64,000 bases of DNA. Source: Halothiobacillus sp. (GTDB taxonomy: Bacteria; Pseudomonadota; Gammaproteobacteria; Halothiobacillales; Halothiobacillaceae). Both the position numbers and the translations under genes were made by a program. The DNA lies in assembly GCA_023255735.1 (NCBI GenBank), contig JAGDVP010000008.1:43798-107797 (forward strand). Reading direction: 5' to 3'. Positions 1 to 11,076 of the stretch are shown in pieces (the first letter of the stretch is position 1; each line of letters begins with the position of its first letter). The notes beneath the pieces are model-generated. The model had not been told where the DNA came from, ran no database searches, and saw only the letters and a list, made by a program, of their open reading frames with translations.

Positions 1-17
1 GTGCTAACCCCGCACCC

Positions 18-97
18 CCACCCCAACCCTCCCCCATGAAGGGCGGAGGGAGCTAAAACCCCAGCCCTCCCCCGTGAAAGGGGCGGGAGTTAAAACA
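18..97. repeat. Two tandem copies of a G/C-rich palindromic intergenic repeat (CCCCA[A/G]CCCTCCCCC-loop-GGG..GGG-AG.TAAAAC)
   Basis: Direct reading: 'ccccaaccctcccccatgaagggcggagggagctaaaac' followed by 'ccccagccctcccccgtgaaaggggcgggagttaaaac'; a related degenerate stretch follows at about 125-155. Confidence 0.75.
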
Positions 98-194
98 ACT
101 CCTCCTTGTGGGCAGGATGCGCCTAAATCCCCCTCCCCCTTTTTACGAGGAGGATACAAGTTAATGCCTATCCATCTTCTAAATTTGCGGGCGA

Positions 195-1613
195 CTAATA
201 CGCATTCTTGTGGACAAAACCGCGCAGTAACGTTAAAAAAATAATTTTCAAATCAAAGCCCAGCGACCAGTGCTCAATGTAATACAAATCATATTCCACG
301 CGCTTTTGCATTTTTTCCAGCGTATCCGTTTCGCCGCGCCACCCATTCACCTGCGCCCAGCCCGTAATACCCGGCTTGACCTTGTGACGCAGCATGTAGC
401 CATCCACTTGAACCTTATAGGCCTCGTTGTGCTCAATCGCGTGCGGGCGGGGGCCCACAATCGACATCCGTCCTTGCAACACATTAATAAACTGGGGGAG
501 TTCATCTAGGCTGGTGCGCCGTAAAAATCCGCCCAATCGCGTCAAACGCGGATCACCCCGCGTCGCTTGCGGCACCTGCCCTGCGGCATCCGCTTGCCAG
601 CGCATCGAGCGAAACTTATAAATCGTAAAGGGTTTTCCATCCCAGCCTTGGCGCGTTTGCCGAAAAAAAACCGGGCCAGGCGAGGTGAGTTTTACGCCCA
701 AAGCAATCAAAATGAGCAGCGGGCTGATAGCCAATAAAATCAGCAATGCCAGCACGCGATCCTCAATACCCTTAACGATGCGATTAGCGCCCGTCATGGG
801 CGAGGCGGTTAAATCAATCATCGGCACATTCATCACTTGAGATATGCCGTGATTAATTAAAAACAAGCCGAATAAATCGGGCACAAAGCGCACATTCGCG
901 GTCGAGAAGCGTAATTTTTCTAACACGCTTTTTAACTGCTGGCTTTGATCGAGCGGCACCGCAATCCACACCTCATCCACCGGGTGGCTTGAAACATAAG
1001 CCAACAACTCATCGAGCGGAGCCACGGCTTGCGCAGCAAGCACGGATTCTTGCGGGTTGCTGCAAAACACCGCCACCACATTAAACCCCGCCCAGCGCTC
1101 GGTTGCCGCCCGCTCAATTAAATCACGTGCCTGAACACCACAGCCCACCACCACCGCCGCGTGATAATTGAGCCCGCGCTGGCGAATGCGGCGCAGCAAA
1201 AAATACACCCCCAGCCGAGAGGCCACCAAAGCCACCCCACCCAGCAACCACCATTGCGCCAACCAAAGCCGCGAAAACGTTTCGGCCTCTTTAGCCAACA
1301 CCAAGCCAATCAGCAAGGCCACAAACACCAGCATCCAAGCGCTTAACACCCGCAATGCCGGCGATGCCAAGCTCCGCGCACGCCAAGAGTCATAAACCCC
1401 AAACAAGGGAAACACCACCAGCACAAGCAAGCCAGCCACTAGAATCAACGTGCCGTAGGCAACTGGCAAAGGCAACACATGCCAATCAAAACGCCAGCCG
1501 AAAACCAGCAAACCCGCTGATGCCACCAGCATCACATCCAGCAGGCGTGAAAACCAGGCGATAATTAAAGCGTTCGATCGAAAATTCAAAGCAGCCATTA
1601 AATACTCAGTCAA
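195..1613 (-). CDS. Undecaprenyl-phosphate glycosyl-1-phosphate transferase (WcaJ/WbaP-like polyprenyl glycosylphosphotransferase)
   Basis: N-terminal TM region and C-terminal bacterial sugar transferase motifs (FFRQTRQGWDGKPFTIYKFRSM, RRTSLDELPQFINVLQGRMSIVGPRPHA, KPGITGWAQVNGWRGETDT). Confidence 0.93.
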   Translation of the reverse strand: MTEYLMAALNFRSNALIIAWFSRLLDVMLVASAGLLVFGWRFDWHVLPLPVAYGTLILVAGLLVLVVFPLFGVYDSWRARSLASPALRVLSAWMLVFVALLIGLVLAKEAETFSRLWLAQWWLLGGVALVASRLGVYFLLRRIRQRGLNYHAAVVVGCGVQARDLIERAATERWAGFNVVAVFCSNPQESVLAAQAVAPLDELLAYVSSHPVDEVWIAVPLDQSQQLKSVLEKLRFSTANVRFVPDLFGLFLINHGISQVMNVPMIDLTASPMTGANRIVKGIEDRVLALLILLAISPLLILIALGVKLTSPGPVFFRQTRQGWDGKPFTIYKFRSMRWQADAAGQVPQATRGDPRLTRLGGFLRRTSLDELPQFINVLQGRMSIVGPRPHAIEHNEAYKVQVDGYMLRHKVKPGITGWAQVNGWRGETDTLEKMQKRVEYDLYYIEHWSLGFDLKIIFLTLLRGFVHKNAY

Positions 1614-1707
1614 TAAAAAAGCGTGAGCGGGGTAAAGTTAAAAAATGCACGCTATTAATTGCATTTTAAATAAATGGCAAGCGCTAGATTTAAAAGCTTC
1701 GATTCAC

Positions 1708-2850
1708 CTATTGCCTCAGCAGTTTTTCGTACAGTGCTATTGTTTCAACCGCCATGCGCTCTAAGTTAAAATGCGCCAAGGCTCGCACTTTACCAGCCGC
1801 ACCTAATCGCCGAGCGAGATCCGTGGAATTAATTATTTGGTTCAGCGCATCGGCCAATGCATCCCTATCACCCGGCTGCACAGTCAATGCGCACAAATCA
1901 TGAGGCGCGACGTCATTCACTCCGGTGCCCAAATCCGTATTGACAATGGGTTTACTGCATAACATCGCCTCGGTCTGAACAATACCAAACGCTTCGGTTG
2001 TCGCCACCGAGGGTAGGCAGAACATATCGCAGGCATGGTAGTAAACGGGTAGTTCCTTGTCAGGAATTGAGCCTGCGAACACCACCTGACCAACCGATTC
2101 AGTCGAAAGCCGTTCGGCTAATTGTTTCAACTCCGATGTCAATGACCCTTCACCCCCAAGTATGAGCACCGCTGGCACTCGCCTCATGGCATGAATCAAC
2201 ACGTCAAAACCCTTGTAGTACACATGCCGCCCCAGCGCGAACACGATAGGCCGCCCCGCATATTGAGCACGAAGCTTGTTAACCTGCTCAGTGACTCCGG
2301 GTGTTAACTCGAAGGCTGCAGGATCAATGCCGTATGGAATGACATAACGGTGTGCCGAATCGGCAAAGATATCAATCTGGGGGGATGCCGTATGCGTCTT
2401 TGTGGCTCCGATCACCGCATCGGGCTTGCGCAAAAACCGTGGTGCCAGCCATCGATAAATCGAGCCTAAAAAACGCTGTTTCACAATATCGCTGTGCCAA
2501 CTCACCACAAAGTTAGGCCGACCGGCAATAAAACGAGCAACAAGATGCGCAAAGGGGTCGGGCCAATGCTGGTGTACCACATCGAAAGGATTTTGCTTGG
2601 CCAATTGCCGCGCTCGCAGCATCAACCCAAGAGCAAGCGGCTGGCTAGAAAAACGCGCTTGTACATAAACAGGCTCAATTTGCACCCCATCGACACGGCG
2701 CGGTTTTGAATTTGCATCCAAGGTGTAGGCCAAAACAGTCACCTCCGCGCCCTGCGCCGCCTGCGCCCGCGCGAGTGCCTCAACATGCCGCTCAATACCT
2801 CCGGTACGCTCAAAAGCAAATTTACCGAAGTGCAGAACACGAATACTCAT
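1708..2850 (-). CDS. Glycosyltransferase family 4
   Basis: 380 aa, GT4 features: GGIERHVEALARA, ALGRHVYYKGFDVLIHAM, SVATTEAFGIVQTEAM. Confidence 0.9.
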   Translation of the reverse strand: MSIRVLHFGKFAFERTGGIERHVEALARAQAAQGAEVTVLAYTLDANSKPRRVDGVQIEPVYVQARFSSQPLALGLMLRARQLAKQNPFDVVHQHWPDPFAHLVARFIAGRPNFVVSWHSDIVKQRFLGSIYRWLAPRFLRKPDAVIGATKTHTASPQIDIFADSAHRYVIPYGIDPAAFELTPGVTEQVNKLRAQYAGRPIVFALGRHVYYKGFDVLIHAMRRVPAVLILGGEGSLTSELKQLAERLSTESVGQVVFAGSIPDKELPVYYHACDMFCLPSVATTEAFGIVQTEAMLCSKPIVNTDLGTGVNDVAPHDLCALTVQPGDRDALADALNQIINSTDLARRLGAAGKVRALAHFNLERMAVETIALYEKLLRQ

Positions 2851-2859
2851 GCCTTCACC

Positions 2860-4050
2860 TTAACCAAGCTGCTTGTATACAGCCATTGTTTGCTCTGCGC
2901 ATTTAGCCCAAGTAAATGCCTTAGCGCGATCGAAGCCAAGCTGGATATGCCGAGATCTCAATGCAGCATCATCCAAGAGGTTCAGAAGCGCATAGCGAAT
3001 TTCATCCACCGACAGTGGATTTACCTCAATAGCAGCGCCTGCGGAAACTTCTGGCATTGAGGTGACATTTGAAGTGAGTACCGGTGTGCCACTCGCAAAC
3101 CCTTCCAAGACGGGCAAACCGAAGCCTTCATAAATTGAGGGATAAACGAATACTGCTGCTGAAGCATACAAATCCAAAATTTGGGCACGGGGCAAGTACC
3201 CCGTCCGAATCACCTCACCTCGCAGCTCCATGTGTTGAATCTGACGTTGCAGATCAGAGTCCTTCCACCCCCCGCCCCCGGCCAGTACCAAGGGATACGC
3301 AAGACGGACACCTTCTGGCAGAGCACTATAAGCGGCCAGTAATCGCTCTAGGTTTTTCCTCGGCTCCAAAGTGCCAACCGATAAAACAAAACCACGATAG
3401 CTCAAATTAAATCGACGCAGAGTATCGAAGGTTTCAATCTCAGATCGAGGATGAAACGCCATATCCGTTCCAAGATGGGTGACGACAATTTTTTCACTGG
3501 AAACAGAAAACACGTCCAGAATCTCATCCCTCACAAAAGCGGAGACCGTCACGATGAAATCCGCACGATCAACAGCCAACTTCAAATGTCGGTTCATGAA
3601 CGCCACCCGCTCAGGAGGATGAAACTCTGAATAGCGAATGTGAGATAAATCATGGATAGTAATAACCATCTTCCCGGAATATTTAATCGGAATATAATTC
3701 GGCTCGTGGTAAATAAAGCCAGATTGTCCATAGTGTTTTAGTGCCTTCGATACCTGCCACTCACGAAACATGTGTCGCAAAGGATAAACACTGGGAATCG
3801 AGCGCACTATTTTTTTAAGCTCATTTTTTGCGAATAATGTCTTACTTGGTGTTGTCGCAGGCAGCGGAATTTCACGCACCCCAGACAACCAAGTGAGCAA
3901 CTGCTCATCTTGCATAACATGCCGCCCCAAAAAACCAGCCATATCAACCACATCTTGGAGCTTAACTAAGGCGTTAACTAAATGTTGAGTATAAAAACCG
4001 ATCCCAGTCCGCGCACCGACCATGGATTGCAGATTGAATAATAATTTCAC
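2860..4050 (-). CDS. Glycosyltransferase family 4
   Basis: 396 aa; VGTLEPRKNLERLLAAY and PSIYEGFGLPVLEGFASGTPV (EX7E). Confidence 0.92.
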   Translation of the reverse strand: MKLLFNLQSMVGARTGIGFYTQHLVNALVKLQDVVDMAGFLGRHVMQDEQLLTWLSGVREIPLPATTPSKTLFAKNELKKIVRSIPSVYPLRHMFREWQVSKALKHYGQSGFIYHEPNYIPIKYSGKMVITIHDLSHIRYSEFHPPERVAFMNRHLKLAVDRADFIVTVSAFVRDEILDVFSVSSEKIVVTHLGTDMAFHPRSEIETFDTLRRFNLSYRGFVLSVGTLEPRKNLERLLAAYSALPEGVRLAYPLVLAGGGGWKDSDLQRQIQHMELRGEVIRTGYLPRAQILDLYASAAVFVYPSIYEGFGLPVLEGFASGTPVLTSNVTSMPEVSAGAAIEVNPLSVDEIRYALLNLLDDAALRSRHIQLGFDRAKAFTWAKCAEQTMAVYKQLG

Positions 4051-4946
4051 GATGGATTGCCATTAGAATTACCTATAAACATCCACGCCAGTGTTTCTTC
4101 CAACGGCCGAGGTTTCGGGCAATCTACCAACGACTCCAACCTAGATCGGCTGCCACGCAGCACAGGGATTTCATTCGCACGAACAAAAGCGGGATTAACC
4201 CGCACATCGATGCCATAACCCGCCAACCGCCCCACCTCATTCAACACAGCACGCAGGGTAACCGCGCGGCCACTGCATACATTCACCGCCTGAGAATGCG
4301 CATCGGATTCCAGCAAGGCCACATAGGCCGCAACCGTATCCCGAACATCTGAAAAGTCTCGGCTGACATCTAAATTACCGAGCTCGATAACCGATTCTTT
4401 ACGCTTAAAGTGCCCAACGATCTTTGGAATCAAAAACTGCTCAGTTTGCCCGACACCCGTGTAGTTAAACGGCCGCGCAATCAGCATCGAGCACCGCTCG
4501 AAATAAGCATGCACCATGTGCTCCATCGCCAATTTACTGGTCGCATAATGGTTAACGGGCGCGGGGCACACCGATTCATCAATGATCTCGACATCCGGCG
4601 TGCCATAAATATTGGCCGAGCTGGCAATCAACACGCGGGGCGGTTGCGCCAAGTCCACCAGTGCAGATAAAAGATTAAGCGTACCGAACAGATTCACGCG
4701 ATAAAAATCATCCGGCTTGCCGTGCCCCACAAAGGCGATGCCGGCCAAGTGAACGACATGCGTGGGGCAAACGGCACGCACAGCCTTTTTAACGGCTTCG
4801 GCATCGGTCAAATCAACAGAAAGGCTTAAATCTGCCCCGCTATCCGCATGGCCAAACCCCACAACACGAAAGCCTCGCGCTTTAAGTGCAGCAACCATGT
4901 ACCGCCCCGTAAAACCCGAGGCACCGCTAACCAAGGCAGTATTCAT
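4047..4946 (-). CDS. rmd: GDP-6-deoxy-D-mannose reductase-like NAD-dependent epimerase (GDP-D-rhamnose synthesis)
   Basis: SDR-E fold GASGFTGRYM, YATSK, RPFNYTGVGQ; adjacent to gmd; 4-nt overlap with the downstream glycosyltransferase. Confidence 0.78.
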   Translation of the reverse strand: MNTALVSGASGFTGRYMVAALKARGFRVVGFGHADSGADLSLSVDLTDAEAVKKAVRAVCPTHVVHLAGIAFVGHGKPDDFYRVNLFGTLNLLSALVDLAQPPRVLIASSANIYGTPDVEIIDESVCPAPVNHYATSKLAMEHMVHAYFERCSMLIARPFNYTGVGQTEQFLIPKIVGHFKRKESVIELGNLDVSRDFSDVRDTVAAYVALLESDAHSQAVNVCSGRAVTLRAVLNEVGRLAGYGIDVRVNPAFVRANEIPVLRGSRSRLESLVDCPKPRPLEETLAWMFIGNSNGNPS

Positions 4947-4997
4947 TTTAAAAACTCAGGTAAGAAGATGCCGCACACGCAACCGCTTCAAAAATCA

Positions 4998-6038
<1,041 letters not shown>

Positions 6039-6073
6039 TTATCCTGAGTCAATTTTAAAAATTTGTGGTTGGC

Positions 6074-9000
6074 TTAACTTGCTGTCTGATCAGAAATCCA
6101 AGTTTTGTAGGCTGGGCTTTTATTTAAAATAGCGTTCAGCACTTGGGTGGCGCTATCATTCCATGTTTGATGCGGCATAGCAGCACTGCTCGGATGTTGG
6201 TTCTGCTCAAAAAGGGCTAACCAATCCTGTACCGCCGTGGCTATTACCTCGGGCTCGCGGCTGTCTGCAAAGAAATAAGCCTGATTAGCGGTTACTTCAC
6301 GGAATACTGGAATATCGCGTACCAGCAGGGGCAACCCATGATGGGCGGCCTCAATCAGGGGCAAGCCAAAACCTTCTCCATGGCTTGCCGCGATCAGGCA
6401 ATTGGCATGCGCGTACATCTGCTCCAAATATTCGTCGCTAATGCCTTCTAACCAAAATAAGCGACTATCTCGCTCAGGATGCACACGAAGTAGCTCGACA
6501 AGGGACTCGACCATCCAGCCTTGTTTGCCAACAATGACCAAGTTAGTATCAATTCCTTGTTGCCAAAGCAGATCGAAGGCGTGCAGGGTTTGCAGATAGC
6601 CTTTGCGCGGCTCGATGGTGCCTACCATAAGAAAAGTGGGGCGCGCTTTGAGTGTTGCTAAGGTTTTTGGCGCATCGCTGGGCAGGCCGCGTGAGGGGGC
6701 GCTGTTATCAATATCCGCACCGTGATGAAACCAATGCAGATGAAATGGACGCTCACGCTTCTCGCCAAACACTTGTAACCACTCATGAAACTCATCGGCT
6801 ACATGGCGGGATACGCAAAAAACGCCATCGAACTTTGAGATGGTTTGCAGCCAGCGTTGATGACCTTCGCGTGATCCTTCTGGAAATACTTCGGGCATGG
6901 TAACGGGGAGCAGATCATGCACCACAAAATAGCAGCGTACTCCGCGCAGGCGCCATGTCTGGAGCGTCCCTTCTTGTGCAACAACTATTCCCTGCGCTAA
7001 ATCCAAGCCTAAGTAGATGTCACCCTGCCATGCCTCGACCGGGGTATCTCCCGTCCAATCGTCAGGAATATTCAAAAACCGGCTCATAAATTTGCGCGCA
7101 TAGCGGAAACCGGGCTGATCGCTCGTGGCATAGACGGGCTCAACCGCCCATCCATTTGCCTCGCCCAAAGTAATTTCTCGCAACAAGGCGCGGGTAACGC
7201 GTTGTATTCCGGTGCCTAAATCGACGTTAACTAACTCAGAAACATCCAGCAGCAGTTGTGGTTTACGTGGTTTGGGCGGGCAATTGGCCGCCAATGTGTG
7301 GGTAAATGGGAAGAGCTCGCTCGGTGCAAGTGCGGGTGTGAGGTGGGGTAGTGCTTGGGTTATGCCTTGCACGCCTAAATTGGCTTTGATGTAGGCCGCC
7401 TCAATCGCAGCGGCATATTGATCGGCACAATGGCGTGGGTTGTGGTGCTTGCGAATATGCGCGAGTGCACGCGCGCCCAGCGCCGTGCGGTGCGGCGCAT
7501 CTTGCCACAGGCGGTGCAAAGCCTCGATGAGTTGCGCGTCGCTAAATTCATCGGGTAGTAGGCACACGGCATCGGCTGGCAAATCAGCCATCGAGCCGTT
7601 GGCGTTGACGATGGTAGGCAGGCCGTAGTTCATACAATCCAGCACCGTGCCCGAGGTTTCGCCGCGCGAAAGGGTGCGCAGTTGTACTCCCGCATCGGCA
7701 GCGGCAAGCCAAGTGCGGTACGTGCTCACATCCGCCCAGCCGGTAATAGTGATGCGGTCTTTGGCCGGGCTTTGGGCGATTTTGCGCAAAAGCGCCTGCC
7801 CGTAGTCTCCGCCGTGATTTTCACCCACGAACACCAAGCGGCAGTTTGCATCCTTGGCAAGCGGTGAGGCTAACCATGCATCGAGCAGGCGGTGGTTCAA
7901 TTTGGTAGGGCCGAGCCCCCCAAAACTGCACACGACGAAATCCGTTTCTGCCAACTCCAGTTGTTGGCGGGCTACGGCCTTGCCATCTTGCTCGGCTGGT
8001 TGGCGCAAGTGAGGAATCAAGGCCCAATCATCCGCAGCATGTGCTCCGTAGAACTGTTGCGCGAGCCGGCGCGAAAAGTCGGAGTGAACAATAATGCCTA
8101 AGGCATGTCGAAGGACGGATAAGTTACACGGCCAAGCCCAAACAACGGCCGTATCTGAGGCAGTGTAGCGATCCTTTACGGCCTGCCAGCCATGACTTGC
8201 CAATAGGGTGTTTGGCAAGAAATCTGTGACCCCTTTGGAATCCATATACCACACGATGCCCGAAAGGAAAAAATCATGCAGCACGACAATTCCGGGAATT
8301 TCTTCCAGAAGGCCGAACATATAGGCGTGAAACTCAGAATTACCAAAATGATAAATCACCCGGTCAAACTGGTTGGAATGGGTGCGGAACCAAGTTACAT
8401 CGCGTATCGGCGCATTGGCCTGCACCCAGGCATCCTCAACCCGTTCTTGCGCCACAATAACGGTAATCTCGTAGTGCCGCGCCAGCTCGGGCAACAGCTC
8501 GGCGGCATAATCGGCAATGCCGGTTTTCTCGGGCGGCAGGGGGGATACAAACGCCAAGCGGGGGCGTTTGGGTAGCGGTAGGGTAATCGCGGGTTTTTGA
8601 TATTCGCGGTGAAGCGCCTCTAAGGCGTTCCAGGCGCGTTGGGCACTGGCTTGCCAAGAGAATATTTTGGCCTGTGCCAAGCCGTGGCGCTCCAGCTCTT
8701 GGCGAAATGCGGGGTTGCCCAAAACCTCGGCCATTTTGGTGGCCATGGCGGCATCATCACGCGGGGCAAATAGAGCATCTGCCCGCCCCAGCACTTCGGG
8801 CAGGCTTGAACTGTTGGCGGCAATCACCGCCTTGCCGCAGGCCATGGCCTCAAGCACCGGCAGGCCAAAGCCTTCGTGCCAGGAGGGGAAAACAAACAGG
8901 GTGCAAGCGTTGTAGAGAGCCAGCAAATCATCTTCAGGAACATACCCCGTTAAAACAAGTTCATCCCCACCAAGACCTTGGTTTTTAGCGAGACTTAACA

Positions 9001-9826
9001 GTCGATCACGATCTAGCTCCTGAATTGCGCAAACTACGACAAGTTGGTTTGTTAAGCGCAGTGGCTTAGGAAGGATTGCAAAAGCACGTATTAAGCCCTC
9101 AATATTTTTGCGGTGGTCAATCCCGCCTGTGTACATAATAAATGGGCGATTAATTCCATAATCACTCTTAAGGCGTGCATGCTCTCCTTCTGTCAAGTCG
9201 ATAGGATGAAATTGGACATCACAAGCCGTGGAAATGTTAGTTACTGCTCGCTCAGGAAAATTTAAGTGTTCTTTTGCCTCGCGACCAGAGGACTCAGAAA
9301 TAGAAAGTAGAAGATCAGCGCGTTTTAAGTGATCGAGCTTGCCTAAATACCAGCGCTCCATCGCTGGATTTGGTTCAAGGTATGCTTGGCGATGAATCAA
9401 CGGGATGAGGTCGTAGAGTACTACTGCGGTAGGAATGGCATTTTGCAAGCTATGCACACTGGTTACCGCGCCCTCCCCATTCCATTCCTCAAAGAGTGAG
9501 GGGATAAAAATCACATCCGGCTCGAAACTGGCATAAAACGCCTCAACCATCAGCTCGGCCGCTTTGCGGCGGGCGTCGTTGTCGGCAACGTGCCCGCCCA
9601 CGGGGCCGGCTACGTCAAATACCCGAATCGCGTCAAAGGGCAGCAGCTCGGCAAAGGCGGCGCGTATCGGCTCGATAGTGTCGGCATAGGCGGCGTTCAG
9701 CACGAGCAGTAGTTCATGTTCACCGCGCTGGCGAGCCATTTCTTGCACCAGCGCCAAGGTGTAGCGGCCAATACGGCGAAACCGGCTCGCGGTTTGCGCG
9801 CCTTGCATGTCAATGACGATGCGCAT
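6074..9826 (-). CDS. Large multidomain glycosyltransferase with three tandem GT4-like modules
   Basis: 1250 aa; module 1 GGIDHRKNIEGLIRAF...PSWHEGFGLPVLEAMACG; module 2 RPRLAFVSPLPPEKTGIADYAAELLPEL...LSRGETSGTVLDCMNYGLP; module 3 VGTIEPRKGYLQTLHAF...ASHGEGFGLPLIEAAHHG. Confidence 0.9.
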   Translation of the reverse strand: MRIVIDMQGAQTASRFRRIGRYTLALVQEMARQRGEHELLLVLNAAYADTIEPIRAAFAELLPFDAIRVFDVAGPVGGHVADNDARRKAAELMVEAFYASFEPDVIFIPSLFEEWNGEGAVTSVHSLQNAIPTAVVLYDLIPLIHRQAYLEPNPAMERWYLGKLDHLKRADLLLSISESSGREAKEHLNFPERAVTNISTACDVQFHPIDLTEGEHARLKSDYGINRPFIMYTGGIDHRKNIEGLIRAFAILPKPLRLTNQLVVVCAIQELDRDRLLSLAKNQGLGGDELVLTGYVPEDDLLALYNACTLFVFPSWHEGFGLPVLEAMACGKAVIAANSSSLPEVLGRADALFAPRDDAAMATKMAEVLGNPAFRQELERHGLAQAKIFSWQASAQRAWNALEALHREYQKPAITLPLPKRPRLAFVSPLPPEKTGIADYAAELLPELARHYEITVIVAQERVEDAWVQANAPIRDVTWFRTHSNQFDRVIYHFGNSEFHAYMFGLLEEIPGIVVLHDFFLSGIVWYMDSKGVTDFLPNTLLASHGWQAVKDRYTASDTAVVWAWPCNLSVLRHALGIIVHSDFSRRLAQQFYGAHAADDWALIPHLRQPAEQDGKAVARQQLELAETDFVVCSFGGLGPTKLNHRLLDAWLASPLAKDANCRLVFVGENHGGDYGQALLRKIAQSPAKDRITITGWADVSTYRTWLAAADAGVQLRTLSRGETSGTVLDCMNYGLPTIVNANGSMADLPADAVCLLPDEFSDAQLIEALHRLWQDAPHRTALGARALAHIRKHHNPRHCADQYAAAIEAAYIKANLGVQGITQALPHLTPALAPSELFPFTHTLAANCPPKPRKPQLLLDVSELVNVDLGTGIQRVTRALLREITLGEANGWAVEPVYATSDQPGFRYARKFMSRFLNIPDDWTGDTPVEAWQGDIYLGLDLAQGIVVAQEGTLQTWRLRGVRCYFVVHDLLPVTMPEVFPEGSREGHQRWLQTISKFDGVFCVSRHVADEFHEWLQVFGEKRERPFHLHWFHHGADIDNSAPSRGLPSDAPKTLATLKARPTFLMVGTIEPRKGYLQTLHAFDLLWQQGIDTNLVIVGKQGWMVESLVELLRVHPERDSRLFWLEGISDEYLEQMYAHANCLIAASHGEGFGLPLIEAAHHGLPLLVRDIPVFREVTANQAYFFADSREPEVIATAVQDWLALFEQNQHPSSAAMPHQTWNDSATQVLNAILNKSPAYKTWISDQTAS

Positions 9827-11043
9827 TAACGCTCCTCCTTGTTATGTTGCATCATTGCGTTGCTCAATCGAGCATGAATTTGCTGCGCATATTGGCCTAG
9901 ATTAGATAATTGCTTGGATTGATCGATCTTGGGGCTTAAATTTGTTTTGATATAAAAATTTCTTAATCTGGGGTACAACCCTAACCGATAAACGATGGAT
10001 TTCAGCCAATTCTTCAATCTGGGGCGATTATTTATTACCGAAAACATGCGGCGTAAGATTTTTTTAATCAACGCCTTAAACCGCGCTTTAAAGCCTTCGT
10101 TGGGCAAGCGCCGCAATTGTAGGTTAAACCAACGTAGTGGTTTGGTTAACCGCCAGGATCGGCTGGCGTACACACCCATTAATTGACCATGAAATTGATC
10201 GGCCTTAACTCCAGCGTCAATCGCCTTAGCTTCAGCGTCAACACTCTTCGCCAAAGCCGCATGGCATAACGACTCTAGCGCCGAAAAGCGCTGCGCAATG
10301 GAAGAATCGAAGCGTATTGCCAAATTATAATGATCCAGCCCGATGTTGCGTTCAAATTCAGAATCGAACAAACCAAGCGCAGACTTGCGCCCCGGTTTTT
10401 GGGCCACAATCGAATAATCGGGGCTAACTCCAGATAACACATCCAATAAACCGATATCCCTGCGCGTCTGCAGTTCTTCTGGCTCTTGCAGTCGCACAAT
10501 TTTGGTGCGATAAAACCCGACATACTCCGGTAAATAAGACAGCAATAAGGGTGGGATTGGGCGCTGATGCGTGGGGTCAAGGTAGAAGTTGGTCGCGCCC
10601 ACGGTTAGGTTTTCGGGGTTTGGGGTTTCTAAAATTAAAAGCCCACCCGGCTTGAGCACCCGAAAGGCCTCGTGCACCAACGTTCGCAAGGTCTCGAACG
10701 GAATATGCTCCACCACATGAAAGGCCGATACCACAGCGAGGCTATCATCGGCGCAGGCATTAAGTGCCGCAATGGCATCTTGATTTGTGGCAGGCAAACC
10801 AAGCTCATAGCAGGCCGCCAACATACCATCATCTAAATCGACCCCGCGTGCGGCAAAGCCCTGCTCCGTTAAAAGCTCAAGCCACTCGCCTCGACCGCAG
10901 CCTAAATCCAGCGCCTCAGGCTCAGGGTACAGCGTCAATAAAGGCTGCAAAAAAGACAAATAAGCCATCAAACGGCTTTTGATCAGCGCCCGTGAGCCAC
11001 GATGCTTATCTTCAAAGGCCCGATAAAAATCAGAATCTCTCAT
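9826..11043 (-). CDS. Class I SAM-dependent methyltransferase with C-terminal extension
   Basis: LDLGCGRGEWLELL, SAFHVVEHIPFETL, LKPGGLLILETPNPEN; C-terminal MGVYASRSWRLTKPLRW motif; stop/start overlap (TAATG) with the downstream glycosyltransferase. Confidence 0.88.
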   Translation of the reverse strand: MRDSDFYRAFEDKHRGSRALIKSRLMAYLSFLQPLLTLYPEPEALDLGCGRGEWLELLTEQGFAARGVDLDDGMLAACYELGLPATNQDAIAALNACADDSLAVVSAFHVVEHIPFETLRTLVHEAFRVLKPGGLLILETPNPENLTVGATNFYLDPTHQRPIPPLLLSYLPEYVGFYRTKIVRLQEPEELQTRRDIGLLDVLSGVSPDYSIVAQKPGRKSALGLFDSEFERNIGLDHYNLAIRFDSSIAQRFSALESLCHAALAKSVDAEAKAIDAGVKADQFHGQLMGVYASRSWRLTKPLRWFNLQLRRLPNEGFKARFKALIKKILRRMFSVINNRPRLKNWLKSIVYRLGLYPRLRNFYIKTNLSPKIDQSKQLSNLGQYAQQIHARLSNAMMQHNKEER

Positions 11044-11076
11044 AAATTACCCATAAGAAGTTTAAGTAACCCAAAA

